From positions 310,001 to 374,000 of the forward strand of contig OZ241910.1 in assembly GCA_965203755.1 (NCBI GenBank): a DNA stretch of 64,000 nt, in the 5' to 3' direction. Numbering within the stretch: position 1 is the stretch's first letter; every line of letters begins with the position of its first letter. A program made the translations under genes and the position numbers. This document shows, one piece after another, positions 24,627 to 34,026 of this stretch. Below the pieces are notes generated by a model. It saw nothing but the letters and a program-made list of their open reading frames with translations. It made no database searches and was not told where the DNA came from. Source of the stretch: UBA6055 sp965203755 (GTDB taxonomy: Bacteria; Chloroflexota; Anaerolineae; Aggregatilineales; Phototrophicaceae).

Positions 24627-25793
24627 TCATCTCATTCCCGCTGATGGCATCTCGACCTGCTCGCAGTCCGCTAGGTCGCCGCTGATCTGAAAGACTGCCA
24701 GACAGTCGCTTAGCATCTTCCCAACTTTCTGATGTCCGGCAGTATTCCAATGACCGTCAGGGGGCGGAATATAGTCGCGGATGTCAAGCGCATGAAACGG
24801 ATCAAGATAAGGCATCTCCAGTTCGGTCATAATGGCAAGCGCATTTTGATAGCGCGGCGTAGGAGAGGGAAGGTCCTCTCGATCTGGAATCAACACAACC
24901 AGCAAAGCCGTATCCTGCGCCGCAGCCGCAGCGCGCAAGGCTTTCAGGTATCGGCGCGTGATATCGACGGATTGGCTAACCGGCGGGCTGGCGCGTCTAT
25001 ATCTTATCACATCCTGCCGCATCCTCGCATTGAAAAAGCGCGGCAGCAACGATCCAAGCCGCGTCCTGCCGATGAGCCGCTCCAGTTCACTGTCAGGAGG
25101 GTACGGCCAGTTATGCCGGCGGTAATAAAGCCCCTCATCGTCTAACTCGGTCACAGCGCCCGAACGCTGATCAGTATTATACCGACCTATTCTAAATGAC
25201 TTGTTCTTCCAATCTATCCCCACGACCCAATGATCTACCGGCAGCATATTTTCAAGAAAATCATTCATAAAGAAGCCCAGAATGGCAAGCTGCGGCTGAA
25301 GCGCCGGCGCATACACCTGAAACGACGCCAAGGCCTGTTTGGTTCCAGCGCCATATATCGCGGTATTCCAGACGATGCTCTGCGGAAAGTTCGCTTCAAT
25401 GGTCTCGACATACGATTTTCCAATCTTGGCTGTCAGACCAAATGTAAATGAATCGCCCAGCATCAGAATCCGCATTCGCTCATCAAGGTCATCGCCGGCC
25501 ACAAAATCCTGGCTGTCATGAAAGCCCTGTCGGTTCACAGTGCATTCCCGACCACCAATATGCCCGCTCTCGCAGGCAGCGGCGACATGCTCATGAACAT
25601 AATGACAGCCGGCTTCATCACAGGTCCACCATGGCGCCGGCTGGTAGAATGGCATCGGAACATCATCAATCGGCGGCGGGAAATAAGTGGGGATGTCGGC
25701 AGCCGCCAAAACGAACTCAAGAACAATCAGGGTCATGGCGGCAATAACTAATAGCCGCGACCCATACTTCGCCCCCCCCCCCCCCCCCCGCAT
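24627..25793 (-). CDS. SGNH/GDSL-type hydrolase, N-terminus cut by poly-C tract
   Basis: This is a probable extracytoplasmic esterase or acyl-group hydrolase. Block I reads LMLGDSFTFG (about 110-119), the N block is FFMNDF, and the C-terminal Asp/His pair is in PPDGHWNTAGHQ. A hydrophobic helix (LLVIAAMTLIVLEFVLAAA, about 14-32) anchors it in the membrane. The open frame starts inside an 18-G run on this strand (25772-25789), and just upstream a different frame (25717-26001) encodes two further membrane helices. Loss of one base or gain of two in the tract would join them into one protein of about 458 residues. The annotated start is therefore probably not the true gene start. Confidence 0.8.
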   Translation of the reverse strand: MRGGGGGAKYGSRLLVIAAMTLIVLEFVLAAADIPTYFPPPIDDVPMPFYQPAPWWTCDEAGCHYVHEHVAAACESGHIGGRECTVNRQGFHDSQDFVAGDDLDERMRILMLGDSFTFGLTAKIGKSYVETIEANFPQSIVWNTAIYGAGTKQALASFQVYAPALQPQLAILGFFMNDFLENMLPVDHWVVGIDWKNKSFRIGRYNTDQRSGAVTELDDEGLYYRRHNWPYPPDSELERLIGRTRLGSLLPRFFNARMRQDVIRYRRASPPVSQSVDITRRYLKALRAAAAAQDTALLVVLIPDREDLPSPTPRYQNALAIMTELEMPYLDPFHALDIRDYIPPPDGHWNTAGHQKVGKMLSDCLAVFQISGDLADCEQVEMPSAGMR

Positions 25794-26001
25794 GCACAGC
25801 CGCCGACCGCAAGGCGAAAGCGACCAAAGCGAGCGTCAAACCGGCGGCCGTCAGCAGCAGCTGCGGCAGACTCAAGCCGGGGTAGCTGCCCGGAAGAGCA
25901 TCGATCCCAATGCCAAGCAGACTTATCAGAATGCCCAGCCCGGCCAGCAGCGCGAGGGCGGTATTCCATGCGGCTGTCCGCTTTGATGGAATGTCTTTCA
26001 T
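25717..26001 (-). CDS. Membrane N-terminal part of the SGNH gene, out of frame
   Basis: From ATG 26001 (MKDIPSKRTAAWNTALALL) this frame encodes two hydrophobic helices (about 10-32 and 45-66). It then runs through the poly-G tract as a glycine stretch and stops 51 bases beyond the tract. Its frame is one base off from the SGNH frame. The simplest reading is that both halves are one gene whose tract length varies, either in the population or through a sequencing error. An in-frame ATG at 26058 is also open. Confidence 0.6.
   Translation of the reverse strand: MKDIPSKRTAAWNTALALLAGLGILISLLGIGIDALPGSYPGLSLPQLLLTAAGLTLALVAFALRSAAVHAGGGGGGEVWVAAISYCRHDPDCS
25772..25789. repeat. 18-base poly-C homopolymer
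   Basis: Eighteen consecutive C on the plus strand (G on the coding strand), inside the coding region of the SGNH gene. Tracts of this length slip readily in replication and are also error-prone in sequencing. Confidence 0.9.
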
Positions 26002-26073
26002 GTGCAGCCGGCCCTTTCTGTTGGCGTCATTAGACTCCCCTTCTGATCTTGGAGTCAAGCGTCGAATTTGCAG

Positions 26074-26547
26074 CTATCTGTTTTTCAAGGCTCTTTCGAT
26101 TTGTCGCCGGGCATCGCGTTTTGCCAAGTCAGCCCGTTTATCATACTGTTTCTTGCCTTTGGCAACCCCGATTTCGATTTTTGCTTTGCCGCGTTCCAGA
26201 TACACCTGCAAGGGTATGGCGGTCATTCCGTTTTCGCGCAATTTGGAGATGATGCGGTTAATCTCGCGCCGATGCAGCAGCAGCTTTCGGGGGCGGCGCG
26301 GGTCGGCGTGGCCAAAGTGTCTGGCTTGAGCATAGGGCGCGATATAGGCATTCAGAAGCCATAATTCCCGGTTTTTCTCCTGCACAAAGCCGTCGCTGAT
26401 GTTGATATGATGGGCGCGGATGGACTTAATCTCGGAGCCCATCAGGACCAGCCCGGCATCATAACGGTCTTTAACCAGATAATCCCGATGGGCTTTGCGA
26501 TTCTTGGTGATGATTTTTCTACCGCCGCGCATTGAGATGTCTTTCAT
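26074..26547 (-). CDS. smpB: SsrA-binding protein SmpB
   Basis: SmpB binds tmRNA and is essential for rescuing stalled ribosomes by trans-translation. The core is typical: ITKNRKAHRDYLVKDRYDAGLVL, GSEIKSIRAHHINISDGFV, PRRPRKLLLHRREI and a basic C-terminal tail (KKQYDKRADLAKRDARRQ). ATG 26547 gives 157 residues; a GTG at 26565 and an ATG at 26532 are alternatives. The tmRNA gene itself is not in this window. Confidence 0.95.
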   Translation of the reverse strand: MKDISMRGGRKIITKNRKAHRDYLVKDRYDAGLVLMGSEIKSIRAHHINISDGFVQEKNRELWLLNAYIAPYAQARHFGHADPRRPRKLLLHRREINRIISKLRENGMTAIPLQVYLERGKAKIEIGVAKGKKQYDKRADLAKRDARRQIERALKNR

Positions 26548-26617
26548 TATGGTTTGTTGAATCACGACAGCATGAGCAGAGAAACGGCAAACTGCATCCT
26601 AAACTTGCGAGTGTGTT

Positions 26618-27544
26618 TCAAGCCAGCGGTTTCCATAATCGCTGGAAATCCCTGGCTTCAATCTCTTCATTCGCGTATGCTTGAATGGCGCTGCGTTCGA
26701 CGCCGATGACGCGCGCCGCCGCATCGGCATCATCGCAATTCACAAGGCTGACGGCAATCGCTTCGGCATCTTCAGGGATATTCGCATCAAGACTGACCAC
26801 GGCCTTCATCACGCTGCCGAGCCGCGCCTGAAACTCGGGTCCAGGCACAGCGCATACATGCAATACCAAGGCATCCCCCAACTCGGTGATACGCAGCCCG
26901 CTAGCTGTTTCGTCAATCTCAAAATCGGAAATGGCGTCGGAAACCAGGGCGATGAAAGCGACCGTTTCTGGAGCGGCGGCTGACACGGTAGCTGGGGCGC
27001 TGTCAGCTTCAGTCGGCGCAGATACAGCCCTTATCTGCGGTTCTGCCGTTGGAGCGATAAGCACTGTCAGGCCGGTGATGTCCAACTCGCCCGACCAGAC
27101 CAGCAGGCCGCCAATGACAATAAGAAGGAAGGCTGCGATGACCAGAACAAAACGTCGGCCGAATCTTGTGTTTTGCGATGCCCTTTCCACTTCAGGCTGC
27201 AAGTCCTCCCAGTCGGCTATGTCACCCGGCTCTTCATCAGCCGGCTGCGCCGAAGCGGTTTCAGCCTGGATCGCCGCCGCGTCAAGCGCGGCCGATTGCG
27301 CCAAAGCAGCCCGTTCCCTAAGTTCACGCGCACCGGGATAAGCCGGGTCTAATTGAATCACGCGGTCAAGCGCTTGGATGCCGATTTCGCTGTCTTGAAC
27401 GGCATGGGCATAAATCCACCACAAGGCCGGATTATCATTTTCCGTTTCGAGCAAGGGGACCAAGGCTGTCTGCGCTTGTTCAAGTTGACCTTGCTCAATC
27501 AAGTCGAATGCGTTCTGCAAAATCGCATCGGTCGAATCACTCAT
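26618..27544 (-). CDS. TPR protein with one membrane helix
   Basis: This 308-residue protein has an N-terminal tetratricopeptide-like region (1-90: AFDLIEQGQLEQAQTAL, NPALWWIYAHAV), an acidic linker, and one strong membrane helix (RFVLVIAAFLLIVIGGLLVW, about 130-150). An extracytoplasmic C-terminal domain of about 130 residues begins after a low-complexity Ala/Pro/Thr spacer. The last part is alpha/beta in character but matches no family I recognise. The gene is upstream of smpB on the same strand with about 70 bases between. Confidence 0.78.
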   Translation of the reverse strand: MSDSTDAILQNAFDLIEQGQLEQAQTALVPLLETENDNPALWWIYAHAVQDSEIGIQALDRVIQLDPAYPGARELRERAALAQSAALDAAAIQAETASAQPADEEPGDIADWEDLQPEVERASQNTRFGRRFVLVIAAFLLIVIGGLLVWSGELDITGLTVLIAPTAEPQIRAVSAPTEADSAPATVSAAAPETVAFIALVSDAISDFEIDETASGLRITELGDALVLHVCAVPGPEFQARLGSVMKAVVSLDANIPEDAEAIAVSLVNCDDADAAARVIGVERSAIQAYANEEIEARDFQRLWKPLA

Positions 27545-27661
27545 GATAAATTTCCTTCATGGCGAGCCAGTATTCAGCCAAGCCGCTGTACAGGCAGTGT
27601 ACATCCAGTTGACTGAATACGCAACCAAAAAGCCCGCCGGCACCGGCGAGCTTAGCCAGAA

Positions 27662-27743
27662 TGCCCTGAAGAGGACTCGAACCTCCACCCCGTTAAGGAC
27701 ACGGCCCTCAACCGTGCGCGTCTGCCAGTTCCGCCATCAGGGC
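27662..27743 (-). tRNA. tRNA-Leu (anticodon GAG)
   Basis: This is a class II tRNA with a long variable arm. On the minus strand the acceptor is GCCCTGA paired with TCAGGGC, the anticodon stem-loop is CACGG-TTGAGGG-CCGTG (anticodon GAG), a variable arm follows, and the T arm is GGAGG-TTCGAGT-CCTCT. The length of 82 bases fits Leu. CCA is not encoded. Confidence 0.93.
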
Positions 27744-27891
27744 AAGTATCGCACCAGTATATGTTTTCCCCAACAAATGTCAATCCCTGTAACTGCTGAA
27801 TTACTGCGACTCCATCTTGAGGTCATATCCATCGTGCCGTATCATAGCAGGATATTGAATGATACTGACTTGCGAGCAAGGTCGCGGATAC

Positions 27892-28926
27892 ATGCACATC
27901 GCTTTGGACGCAATGGGAACGGATACTCATCCTGTCAATGACATCGCCGGCGGTGTTCTGGCGGCCGCCGAATTTGGCGATACTGTGGTCCTGGTTGGGG
28001 ACCAATCACTCATTGAAGCCGAGATCGGCAAGCACGATATTCGCACTGGCAAAGTGGAAATTTTACATGCCCCTGATTATATTGCCATGGATGACAAACC
28101 CACCGATGTGATCAAGTCAAAGGCATCGTCTTCGATCCATGTCGCGCTCAATGCGGTCAAAAACGGCGATGTCGATGCCTTTGTGACCATGGGAAACACC
28201 GGCGCTGTCCATGCGATTGCGACGCTCAAGACCTTGCGAAGGATCCCCGGCGTCAAACGACCTGTCTTGTCGGCGCTGTTTCCAGTCAACAATCATCGGA
28301 TGATCTTTTTGGATGTCGGCGCCAATACCGATGTCAAGCCAGAGTGGGTAACGCAATTCGCCATCATGGGGAGCATCTATGCCCAACGGGTTCTAAGCTG
28401 TCCACAGCCGCGCGTCGCCCTGCTGTCTAATGGCGCTGAAAATACCAAGGGCAATCTGCTTATCCGCGAAGCCGCCGATTTGCTGCGACGGAGCGAGATG
28501 AATTTCGTCGGCAATGTCGAACCGGTCGAGTTGATGCGCTCGGCCGCCGATGTCATCGTCATGGATGGATTTGTCGGCAACATCGCGCTAAAGGTGTTTG
28601 AGGCGACCACCCATTACATCGCCAGCCTGATACGTCAGGAATTTCGGAATGACATGCTGTCCATGCTTGGCGGCGCTTTGGCGCGGCCGGCATTTAACCG
28701 CATTCGCCAAAGAGTGGATACTTCCGAAATCGGCGGCGCGCCTCTATTAGGCGTCAACGGTGTTGTCATTATTGGACACGGGCAGAATTCAGCCATTGGG
28801 ATCAAAAACGCCATTCAGCAGGCGCGTACTGCGGTTCGGGAAAACGTCATTGATGCCATATACCAGGGCATATCCAAGGAAACAGCCCGGACTGGAGCAG
28901 AGCAAGATGCAATTAACGAGACATAA
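27892..28926 (+). CDS. plsX: Phosphate acyltransferase PlsX
   Basis: PlsX converts acyl-ACP to acyl-phosphate for phospholipid synthesis at the inner membrane face. The protein starts MHIALDAMGTDTHPVNDIAGG at 27892 (344 residues); an earlier in-frame ATG at 27859 adds 11 residues without family likeness. Conserved segments include VTMGNTGAV, LDVGANTDVKPEW, LLSNGAENTKGN and VMDGFVGNIALK. The last 20 bases overlap the start of fabF, which indicates translational coupling in a fatty-acid/phospholipid operon. Confidence 0.95.
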   Translation: MHIALDAMGTDTHPVNDIAGGVLAAAEFGDTVVLVGDQSLIEAEIGKHDIRTGKVEILHAPDYIAMDDKPTDVIKSKASSSIHVALNAVKNGDVDAFVTMGNTGAVHAIATLKTLRRIPGVKRPVLSALFPVNNHRMIFLDVGANTDVKPEWVTQFAIMGSIYAQRVLSCPQPRVALLSNGAENTKGNLLIREAADLLRRSEMNFVGNVEPVELMRSAADVIVMDGFVGNIALKVFEATTHYIASLIRQEFRNDMLSMLGGALARPAFNRIRQRVDTSEIGGAPLLGVNGVVIIGHGQNSAIGIKNAIQQARTAVRENVIDAIYQGISKETARTGAEQDAINET

Positions 28927-30169
28927 GCGCAAACGGGTCGTGATTACCGGCATGGGCGTGGTGTCACCCTTGGGCGCTAAAGACGATTTTTGGGCGGCAA
29001 TCAAAGAAGGAAAGTCCGGCATCCGCCGGCTGCAAAATATCGAAACCGAGCATCTGAATGTGAAAATTGGCGCCGAAGTCCTGGATTTTGATTCTTCGGA
29101 TTATATCGCGCCCAAAGAAGCCCGCCGGATGGGACGGGCCTCGCAATTCGCTATGGTGGCATCGGCGCAGGCCATTGAAGACGCCGGCTTATCCATTGAG
29201 GCGATGCCCGAATTGGGCAATCGGGTGGCGACAGTCATTGGAACCACCCTGGGCAGCTATGAAGTGGGAGAAGCCGGCATCCGCGTCTGGAAGCAGTCCG
29301 AATACAGACGCGCCAACCCCATGAGCATTATTAACGCCTTGCCCAATATGCCGGCGCATTATGTCAGTCGGATGACCGGCGCCGTCGGGCCGCTCATCAC
29401 GCCTTCAGTGGCTTGTGCCACTGGAATCCAGGCAGTGGGTGAAGCCGCCGACCTGATTCAGCTTGGCAGGTGCGACATGGCGATTGCGGGCGCGATTGAC
29501 GCCGTTGTGCTTGATTATATCCTGGCCGGTTTTAGCGCCACCCGCGCCTTGACGCGCGATTACAATGATGCCCCCCAGGAAGCCAGCCGCCCCTTTGATG
29601 CCCGGCGCTCTGGTTTTGTACTGGGCGAAGGCGGCGCGGTTTTTATTGTGGAAAGCCTGGAACATGCGCTGGAACGCGATGCCCCGATTTATGCCGAAGT
29701 TCTGGGATATGCCAGTTCGTCCGACGCCTGGCATGTGGCCGCGCCCAACCCCGAAGGCGCCGGCGCGCAGCGCGCCATGCAATGGGCATTGGATGACGCC
29801 AAGGTCAATCGCCGCGAGATTGAGTATATCAATGCCCATGGCTCGTCAACCGCGGCGAACGATATTATTGAAACTTTGGCGATCAAGCAGGTCTTTGGCG
29901 AAGACGCCTATCATATACCGGTGAGTTCGACCAAAAGCATGATTGGGCATGCGATGGCCGGCTGCGGTTCACTGGAACTGTCGGCTTGCCTGATGACCTT
30001 GCGGCATGAGGTGATTCACCCGACCATCAACTATCAAATACCGGATCCCAAATGCGATCTCGATTATGTGCCGAACATTGCCCGCGATGCCGGCGGCATA
30101 CGGACGGTGATGTCGAACAGCTTCGGATTAGGAGGGCAGAACGCATCCATCGTGGTTCGGAATGTATGA
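28907..30169 (+). CDS. fabF: 3-oxoacyl-ACP synthase II (FabF)
   Basis: FabF is the condensing enzyme of fatty-acid chain elongation. From ATG 28907 (preceded by GGAG at 28892) it has 420 residues, the normal size. The catalytic Cys is in SVACATGIQA and the two His are in NAHGSSTAAND and STKSMIGHAMAG. The NSFGLGGQNAS end motif is present. The start overlaps plsX by 20 bases. Confidence 0.96.
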   Translation: MQLTRHKRKRVVITGMGVVSPLGAKDDFWAAIKEGKSGIRRLQNIETEHLNVKIGAEVLDFDSSDYIAPKEARRMGRASQFAMVASAQAIEDAGLSIEAMPELGNRVATVIGTTLGSYEVGEAGIRVWKQSEYRRANPMSIINALPNMPAHYVSRMTGAVGPLITPSVACATGIQAVGEAADLIQLGRCDMAIAGAIDAVVLDYILAGFSATRALTRDYNDAPQEASRPFDARRSGFVLGEGGAVFIVESLEHALERDAPIYAEVLGYASSSDAWHVAAPNPEGAGAQRAMQWALDDAKVNRREIEYINAHGSSTAANDIIETLAIKQVFGEDAYHIPVSSTKSMIGHAMAGCGSLELSACLMTLRHEVIHPTINYQIPDPKCDLDYVPNIARDAGGIRTVMSNSFGLGGQNASIVVRNV

Positions 30170-30185
30170 ACTTCAGGAGTGAGCG

Positions 30186-31538
30186 ATGAACCAGGAAGTC
30201 ACTGTCATTGGCGGCGGGCTGGCGGGTACGGAAGCAGCCTGGCAGCTGGCGGAACGTCATCACCGCGTCCGGCTCTATGAAATGCGCCCAAAGCAAACCA
30301 CCGGAGCGCACGTCAGTGACCGACTGGGCGAACTTGTATGCAGCAATTCGCTTGGATCCAAATTGCCAGACCGCGCGACCGGCATCCTCCAGCATGAGAT
30401 AAAAATGCTGGGGTCTTTATTGATGCGCTGCGCCGAAGAAGCGGCCGTCCCGGCCGGGGCGGCGCTGGCAGTTGACCGCGCTCAATTTGCGCGGCGGGTC
30501 ACACAGCATATCGAACAGCATCCCAACATTACTGTCATCCGCCAAGAAATCACAAAACTGAATTTGGAATTGCCCACGATTGTCGCCACCGGGCCGCTGA
30601 CATCGCCGGCGCTGACCAAGGCAATCGCACAGCTTGCCGGCGAGGATTATCTTTATTTTTATGATGCCATCTCGCCAATCGTAGTCGCCGGCAGCATCGA
30701 CATGAGCCGCGCTTTTCATGCCAATCGCTATGGCCGCGGCGACAGCCAAGCCGGCGACTATATCAACTGTCCGATGAACAAGCGGCAATATCGACGCTTT
30801 GTCCATGCCCTGCAAAACGCGGAAACAGCTGCGCTTCGCGATTTCGAGCGGGAAGACCCTAATTTCTTTGAAGGCTGTGTTCCGATTGAACAGCTTGCCA
30901 AGCGGGGAGATGACACCCTGGCATTTGGTCCTATGCGGCCGGTCGGCTTGATCGATCCGCATAGCAGGCAGCGACCTTATGCCGTCGTTCAACTGCGGCA
31001 GGATAATTTAGCCGGCAGTCTTTATAATATAGTAGGCTTTCAGACCAATATCCGGTGGCGGCAGCAAAAGGAGATTTTGCGATTGATTCCCGGCTTGGAG
31101 GCGGCCGAGTTTATGCGGATGGGGCAGATGCACCGCAACACCTTCTTGAATGCGCCAGCCCTGCTGCGCCCGACCATGCAGTTTCGCACCAGCGAGAATC
31201 TGTATTTTGGCGGCCAGCTTACCGGTGTGGAGGGATATGTCGGCAACATCGCCACCGGTTTTGTCGCCGCCTTCAACCTGTCACGGCAACTCAAGGGGCT
31301 GTCGGCATGGATACCGCCAGTTGATACCATGCTGGGCGCTCTGTGTCATTATGTTACCCACAGTCCGCCGGGCAGCTTCCAGCCAATGAAAGCCAATCTG
31401 GGGATTTTGCCGCCGCTCCCGGTGAAAATCAAAAACAAGCGGCAAAGACGGCAGGCTTACGCCGAACGCGCCCACCGCTCCATGATGGCATCCTTAAACA
31501 GCTTGGGCGACGAATGGATCCAGGCACAGTGTCACTGA
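30186..31538 (+). CDS. trmFO: TrmFO, folate-dependent tRNA U54 methyltransferase
   Basis: TrmFO uses methylenetetrahydrofolate and FAD to form ribothymidine at position 54 in the T loop of tRNA. The FAD-binding start reads VTVIGGGLAGTEAAWQLA, with the TrmFO-specific YEMRPKQTTGAH and LVCSNSLGS blocks and QLTGVEGYVGNIATG near the C-terminus. The 450-residue length is normal. AGGAG (30176) supports the start. It is 16 bases after fabF and likely in the same operon. Confidence 0.96.
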   Translation: MNQEVTVIGGGLAGTEAAWQLAERHHRVRLYEMRPKQTTGAHVSDRLGELVCSNSLGSKLPDRATGILQHEIKMLGSLLMRCAEEAAVPAGAALAVDRAQFARRVTQHIEQHPNITVIRQEITKLNLELPTIVATGPLTSPALTKAIAQLAGEDYLYFYDAISPIVVAGSIDMSRAFHANRYGRGDSQAGDYINCPMNKRQYRRFVHALQNAETAALRDFEREDPNFFEGCVPIEQLAKRGDDTLAFGPMRPVGLIDPHSRQRPYAVVQLRQDNLAGSLYNIVGFQTNIRWRQQKEILRLIPGLEAAEFMRMGQMHRNTFLNAPALLRPTMQFRTSENLYFGGQLTGVEGYVGNIATGFVAAFNLSRQLKGLSAWIPPVDTMLGALCHYVTHSPPGSFQPMKANLGILPPLPVKIKNKRQRRQAYAERAHRSMMASLNSLGDEWIQAQCH

Positions 31539-31554
31539 ATCAACTGGAAAAATT

Positions 31555-32865
31555 ATGTCAAAATTTCAATCTATGCAGGAACAGGCGACCGACCGCGGCT
31601 ACTTGGTTGGCCTTGGCATACAGCAGAAAGACGCGCTGCTGCCGGTTGAAGACTCGCTGCGTGAACTAGCTTTGCTGGCCAAAACAGCCGGCATCGAAGT
31701 CGGCGGGCACACCTGGCAGCATGTCAAACGGATTAACCCCAAGACTTTTATCGGTTCGGGCAAATTGCAGGAAATTATCGAGGAAATCGCCCATAACGAT
31801 ATCAATGTGATTATCTTTGACGATGAGTTGTCGCCGCGCCATCAGCGCGAACTGGAAAAGCAGTTTGGCGAGTCGGTTCGTTTGCTGGATCGTTCGGCGC
31901 TGATCTTGGATATCTTTGCCCAGCATGCGCGAACAAGCGAAGGCGCGCTGCAAGTGGAACTGGCGCAGTATGAATATCGCTTGCCGCGACTCACGCGGCA
32001 GTGGACGCACCTGGCGCGGCAGGCTGGCGGCAGCGGCGCCGGCGGCGTCGGGCTGCGAGGCCCAGGCGAAACGCAGCTAGAATCCGACCGCCGCGAGATC
32101 AGCCGCAAAATCACCAAACTGAAACGGGACCTGGAGCAGGTACGCGCCCATCGCAGTCTGCATCGGGAAAGACGCCGCGAGTCTGGCCTGCCGCTGGCGG
32201 CCCTGGTTGGCTACACCAATGCCGGAAAATCCACGCTGATGAATGCCTTGTCCCATTCCAATGTCTACGCTGCCGACCAACTCTTTGCGACGCTCGACCC
32301 CACCATCCGCCGAATCGCACTCCCTGACCGTTCGGAAGCGCTGTTGAGTGATACGGTTGGATTCATTCAGAAACTGCCAACGACGCTGATTCCAGCCTTT
32401 CGGGCAACGCTTGAAGAGGTGGTTGAGGCTGACCTGCTTTTGCATGTAGCCGATATCAGCCAGCCTAATGTCATGCAGCAGATTGAGGCTGTCGAAGATA
32501 CGTTGGCGGAGATAGACGCCGCTCAAATGCCAAGAATCCTGGCGCTGAACAAAATTGACCAATGGCCCGATGCCCTGCCTGATATCGCTCTTGTTGATAT
32601 CTACCAGGCTGTTGTTCCCGTCTCGGCACGGGAAAACCTGGGGCTGGATGAATTGCGGGAAATCATCGCGCGGGTCTTAGCAAAGAAGCAGACGGCGCTC
32701 AAGGTTCTTATTCCCTACGACCGCGGCAAAGCGTATTCCCATCTGTATGACAAAGGGTATATTCAATCCGAAAGGACAAATGAATTAGGGTGGCAATTAA
32801 CCCTTCGCCTGCCCAGCAAGCTCGCCGGTCACTATCAGGAATACATCGTGGACGAGCCTGAATAA
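31555..32865 (+). CDS. hflX: GTPase HflX
   Basis: HflX binds the 50S subunit and splits stalled or hibernating ribosomes. The N-terminal HflX domain (FIGSGKLQEIIEEIA, IIFDDELSPRHQRELEK), the glycine-rich GAGGVGLRGPGETQLESDRR segment and the G domain (P-loop GYTNAGKST, DTVGFIQKLP, NKID) are all visible. At 436 residues it is a complete protein. It starts 16 bases after trmFO and ends 14 bases before the convergent NHL gene. Confidence 0.96.
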   Translation: MSKFQSMQEQATDRGYLVGLGIQQKDALLPVEDSLRELALLAKTAGIEVGGHTWQHVKRINPKTFIGSGKLQEIIEEIAHNDINVIIFDDELSPRHQRELEKQFGESVRLLDRSALILDIFAQHARTSEGALQVELAQYEYRLPRLTRQWTHLARQAGGSGAGGVGLRGPGETQLESDRREISRKITKLKRDLEQVRAHRSLHRERRRESGLPLAALVGYTNAGKSTLMNALSHSNVYAADQLFATLDPTIRRIALPDRSEALLSDTVGFIQKLPTTLIPAFRATLEEVVEADLLLHVADISQPNVMQQIEAVEDTLAEIDAAQMPRILALNKIDQWPDALPDIALVDIYQAVVPVSARENLGLDELREIIARVLAKKQTALKVLIPYDRGKAYSHLYDKGYIQSERTNELGWQLTLRLPSKLAGHYQEYIVDEPE

Positions 32866-32879
32866 GCTGCCTTTAATGG

Positions 32880-33803
32880 CTAGGGCAGCTGCGCCCAATA
32901 GATTTCGGGGCGGTATCGGCTGTGCAGAAACAGGCGCCGGTCTTCCGATATGGTTAAGGCGATGGGCGCCGGAATATCGGGAAAAACGACGACTTCCACA
33001 TCGTCGCTGGCGCAGCCGCTGTCGAGACACTGACGCGGTTTGATGCGGCCAACGATCCCGCGAGTTCCCAGCGCATATCCAAAATACAGAAAACCGTCAT
33101 TCGCCAGCGCTACGTTAGTGATGCTCCGAAGCCCAGACACCAAGGGCTGTGGTTCGGAATATGAGCCGTCTTCTTGAATCTCGAACCATTCGATACCGCG
33201 CCTGGCGCTGCCGGCGTTGGCAACATAAACGCGGCTGCCATCGCTTGCGATGCCGGTCGGCGAGCGCAAATCAGTGAGTATGGTATGTGTTATGCCGCTT
33301 TCGGATACTTGGGAAATGGAATGGGCGTGGGCATTGGTGACCAGAAAATGATCTGGGTCGATGCGGGTAATTCCCCAAGGGGTATTGAGTTGACTGGCAA
33401 TGCTAACCGGCGCCAAACGAGCTTGGTCAACCTTCCACAGAGTCTCGCTGTCTGTATCCGGTATCCACAGGTCAAATCCGGCTTCCGTGTCTTCAGCAAT
33501 GAAGCTGCTGCCATTGCGGACGCCAAAGACATAGGTAATCGTATCGCCGGAACGGTCATCAATTCTGTAAATCGTCCAATCGCCGTTACAGATCACATAG
33601 AGATAGTTATCATACCAGGTGATTGCATTCGGGCGCTGAACGTTGCCGGTCAGCAGTTCCAGATCATCCTGGAGAAACGGACTGGCAAGCGCCGATGCCT
33701 GCGCTTCTGGGGTTGTTCCTGGTGTTGGCGCTGCTTTATCACTGTCTTGCGCGCTGATGAGCGAAGCAGTCAGCAGGATGCAGAGTAAAACGGCGATTTT
33801 CAT
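32880..33803 (-). CDS. Secreted NHL/SMP-30-like beta-propeller
   Basis: The ATG at 33803 starts a clear signal peptide (MKIAVLLCILLTASLISAQ), giving 307 residues. The mature part has repeated blades such as PNAITWYDNYLYVICNGDWTIYRID, GITRIDPDHFLVTNAHAHSISQV and PTGIASDGSRVYVANAG, typical of six-bladed NHL or SMP-30 propellers. No catalytic residues are recognised, so it may be a binding or scaffold protein outside the cell. The open frame reaches 33851, but that extension lacks signal-peptide character. Confidence 0.8.
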   Translation of the reverse strand: MKIAVLLCILLTASLISAQDSDKAAPTPGTTPEAQASALASPFLQDDLELLTGNVQRPNAITWYDNYLYVICNGDWTIYRIDDRSGDTITYVFGVRNGSSFIAEDTEAGFDLWIPDTDSETLWKVDQARLAPVSIASQLNTPWGITRIDPDHFLVTNAHAHSISQVSESGITHTILTDLRSPTGIASDGSRVYVANAGSARRGIEWFEIQEDGSYSEPQPLVSGLRSITNVALANDGFLYFGYALGTRGIVGRIKPRQCLDSGCASDDVEVVVFPDIPAPIALTISEDRRLFLHSRYRPEIYWAQLP

Positions 33804-34026
33804 GGCGCTCCCTAAAGATACGAAGCTGCGTCCAGCAGAACTTGCCGCCAATGCCGTTAGTGATTTTACAGCCCTTGCATCCGGACCTCTAGCGCCAGGA
33901 TGCTGGCAAACCGCTGCCCTCGCGCTTCAACTCAAAATCTTTCGGCAAGCAACGAGATGTTTTCTGCTAGGATGTATTCACGAATATAGAGTATAATTGT
34001 AAAAAGTGTCCACAGAGAGGCCCTTT

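Noticed and set aside
32865..32890. Hairpin AGCTGCC/GGCAGCT between hflX and the NHL gene
   Set aside because: No T-run, a 12-base loop, and it overlaps both coding ends.
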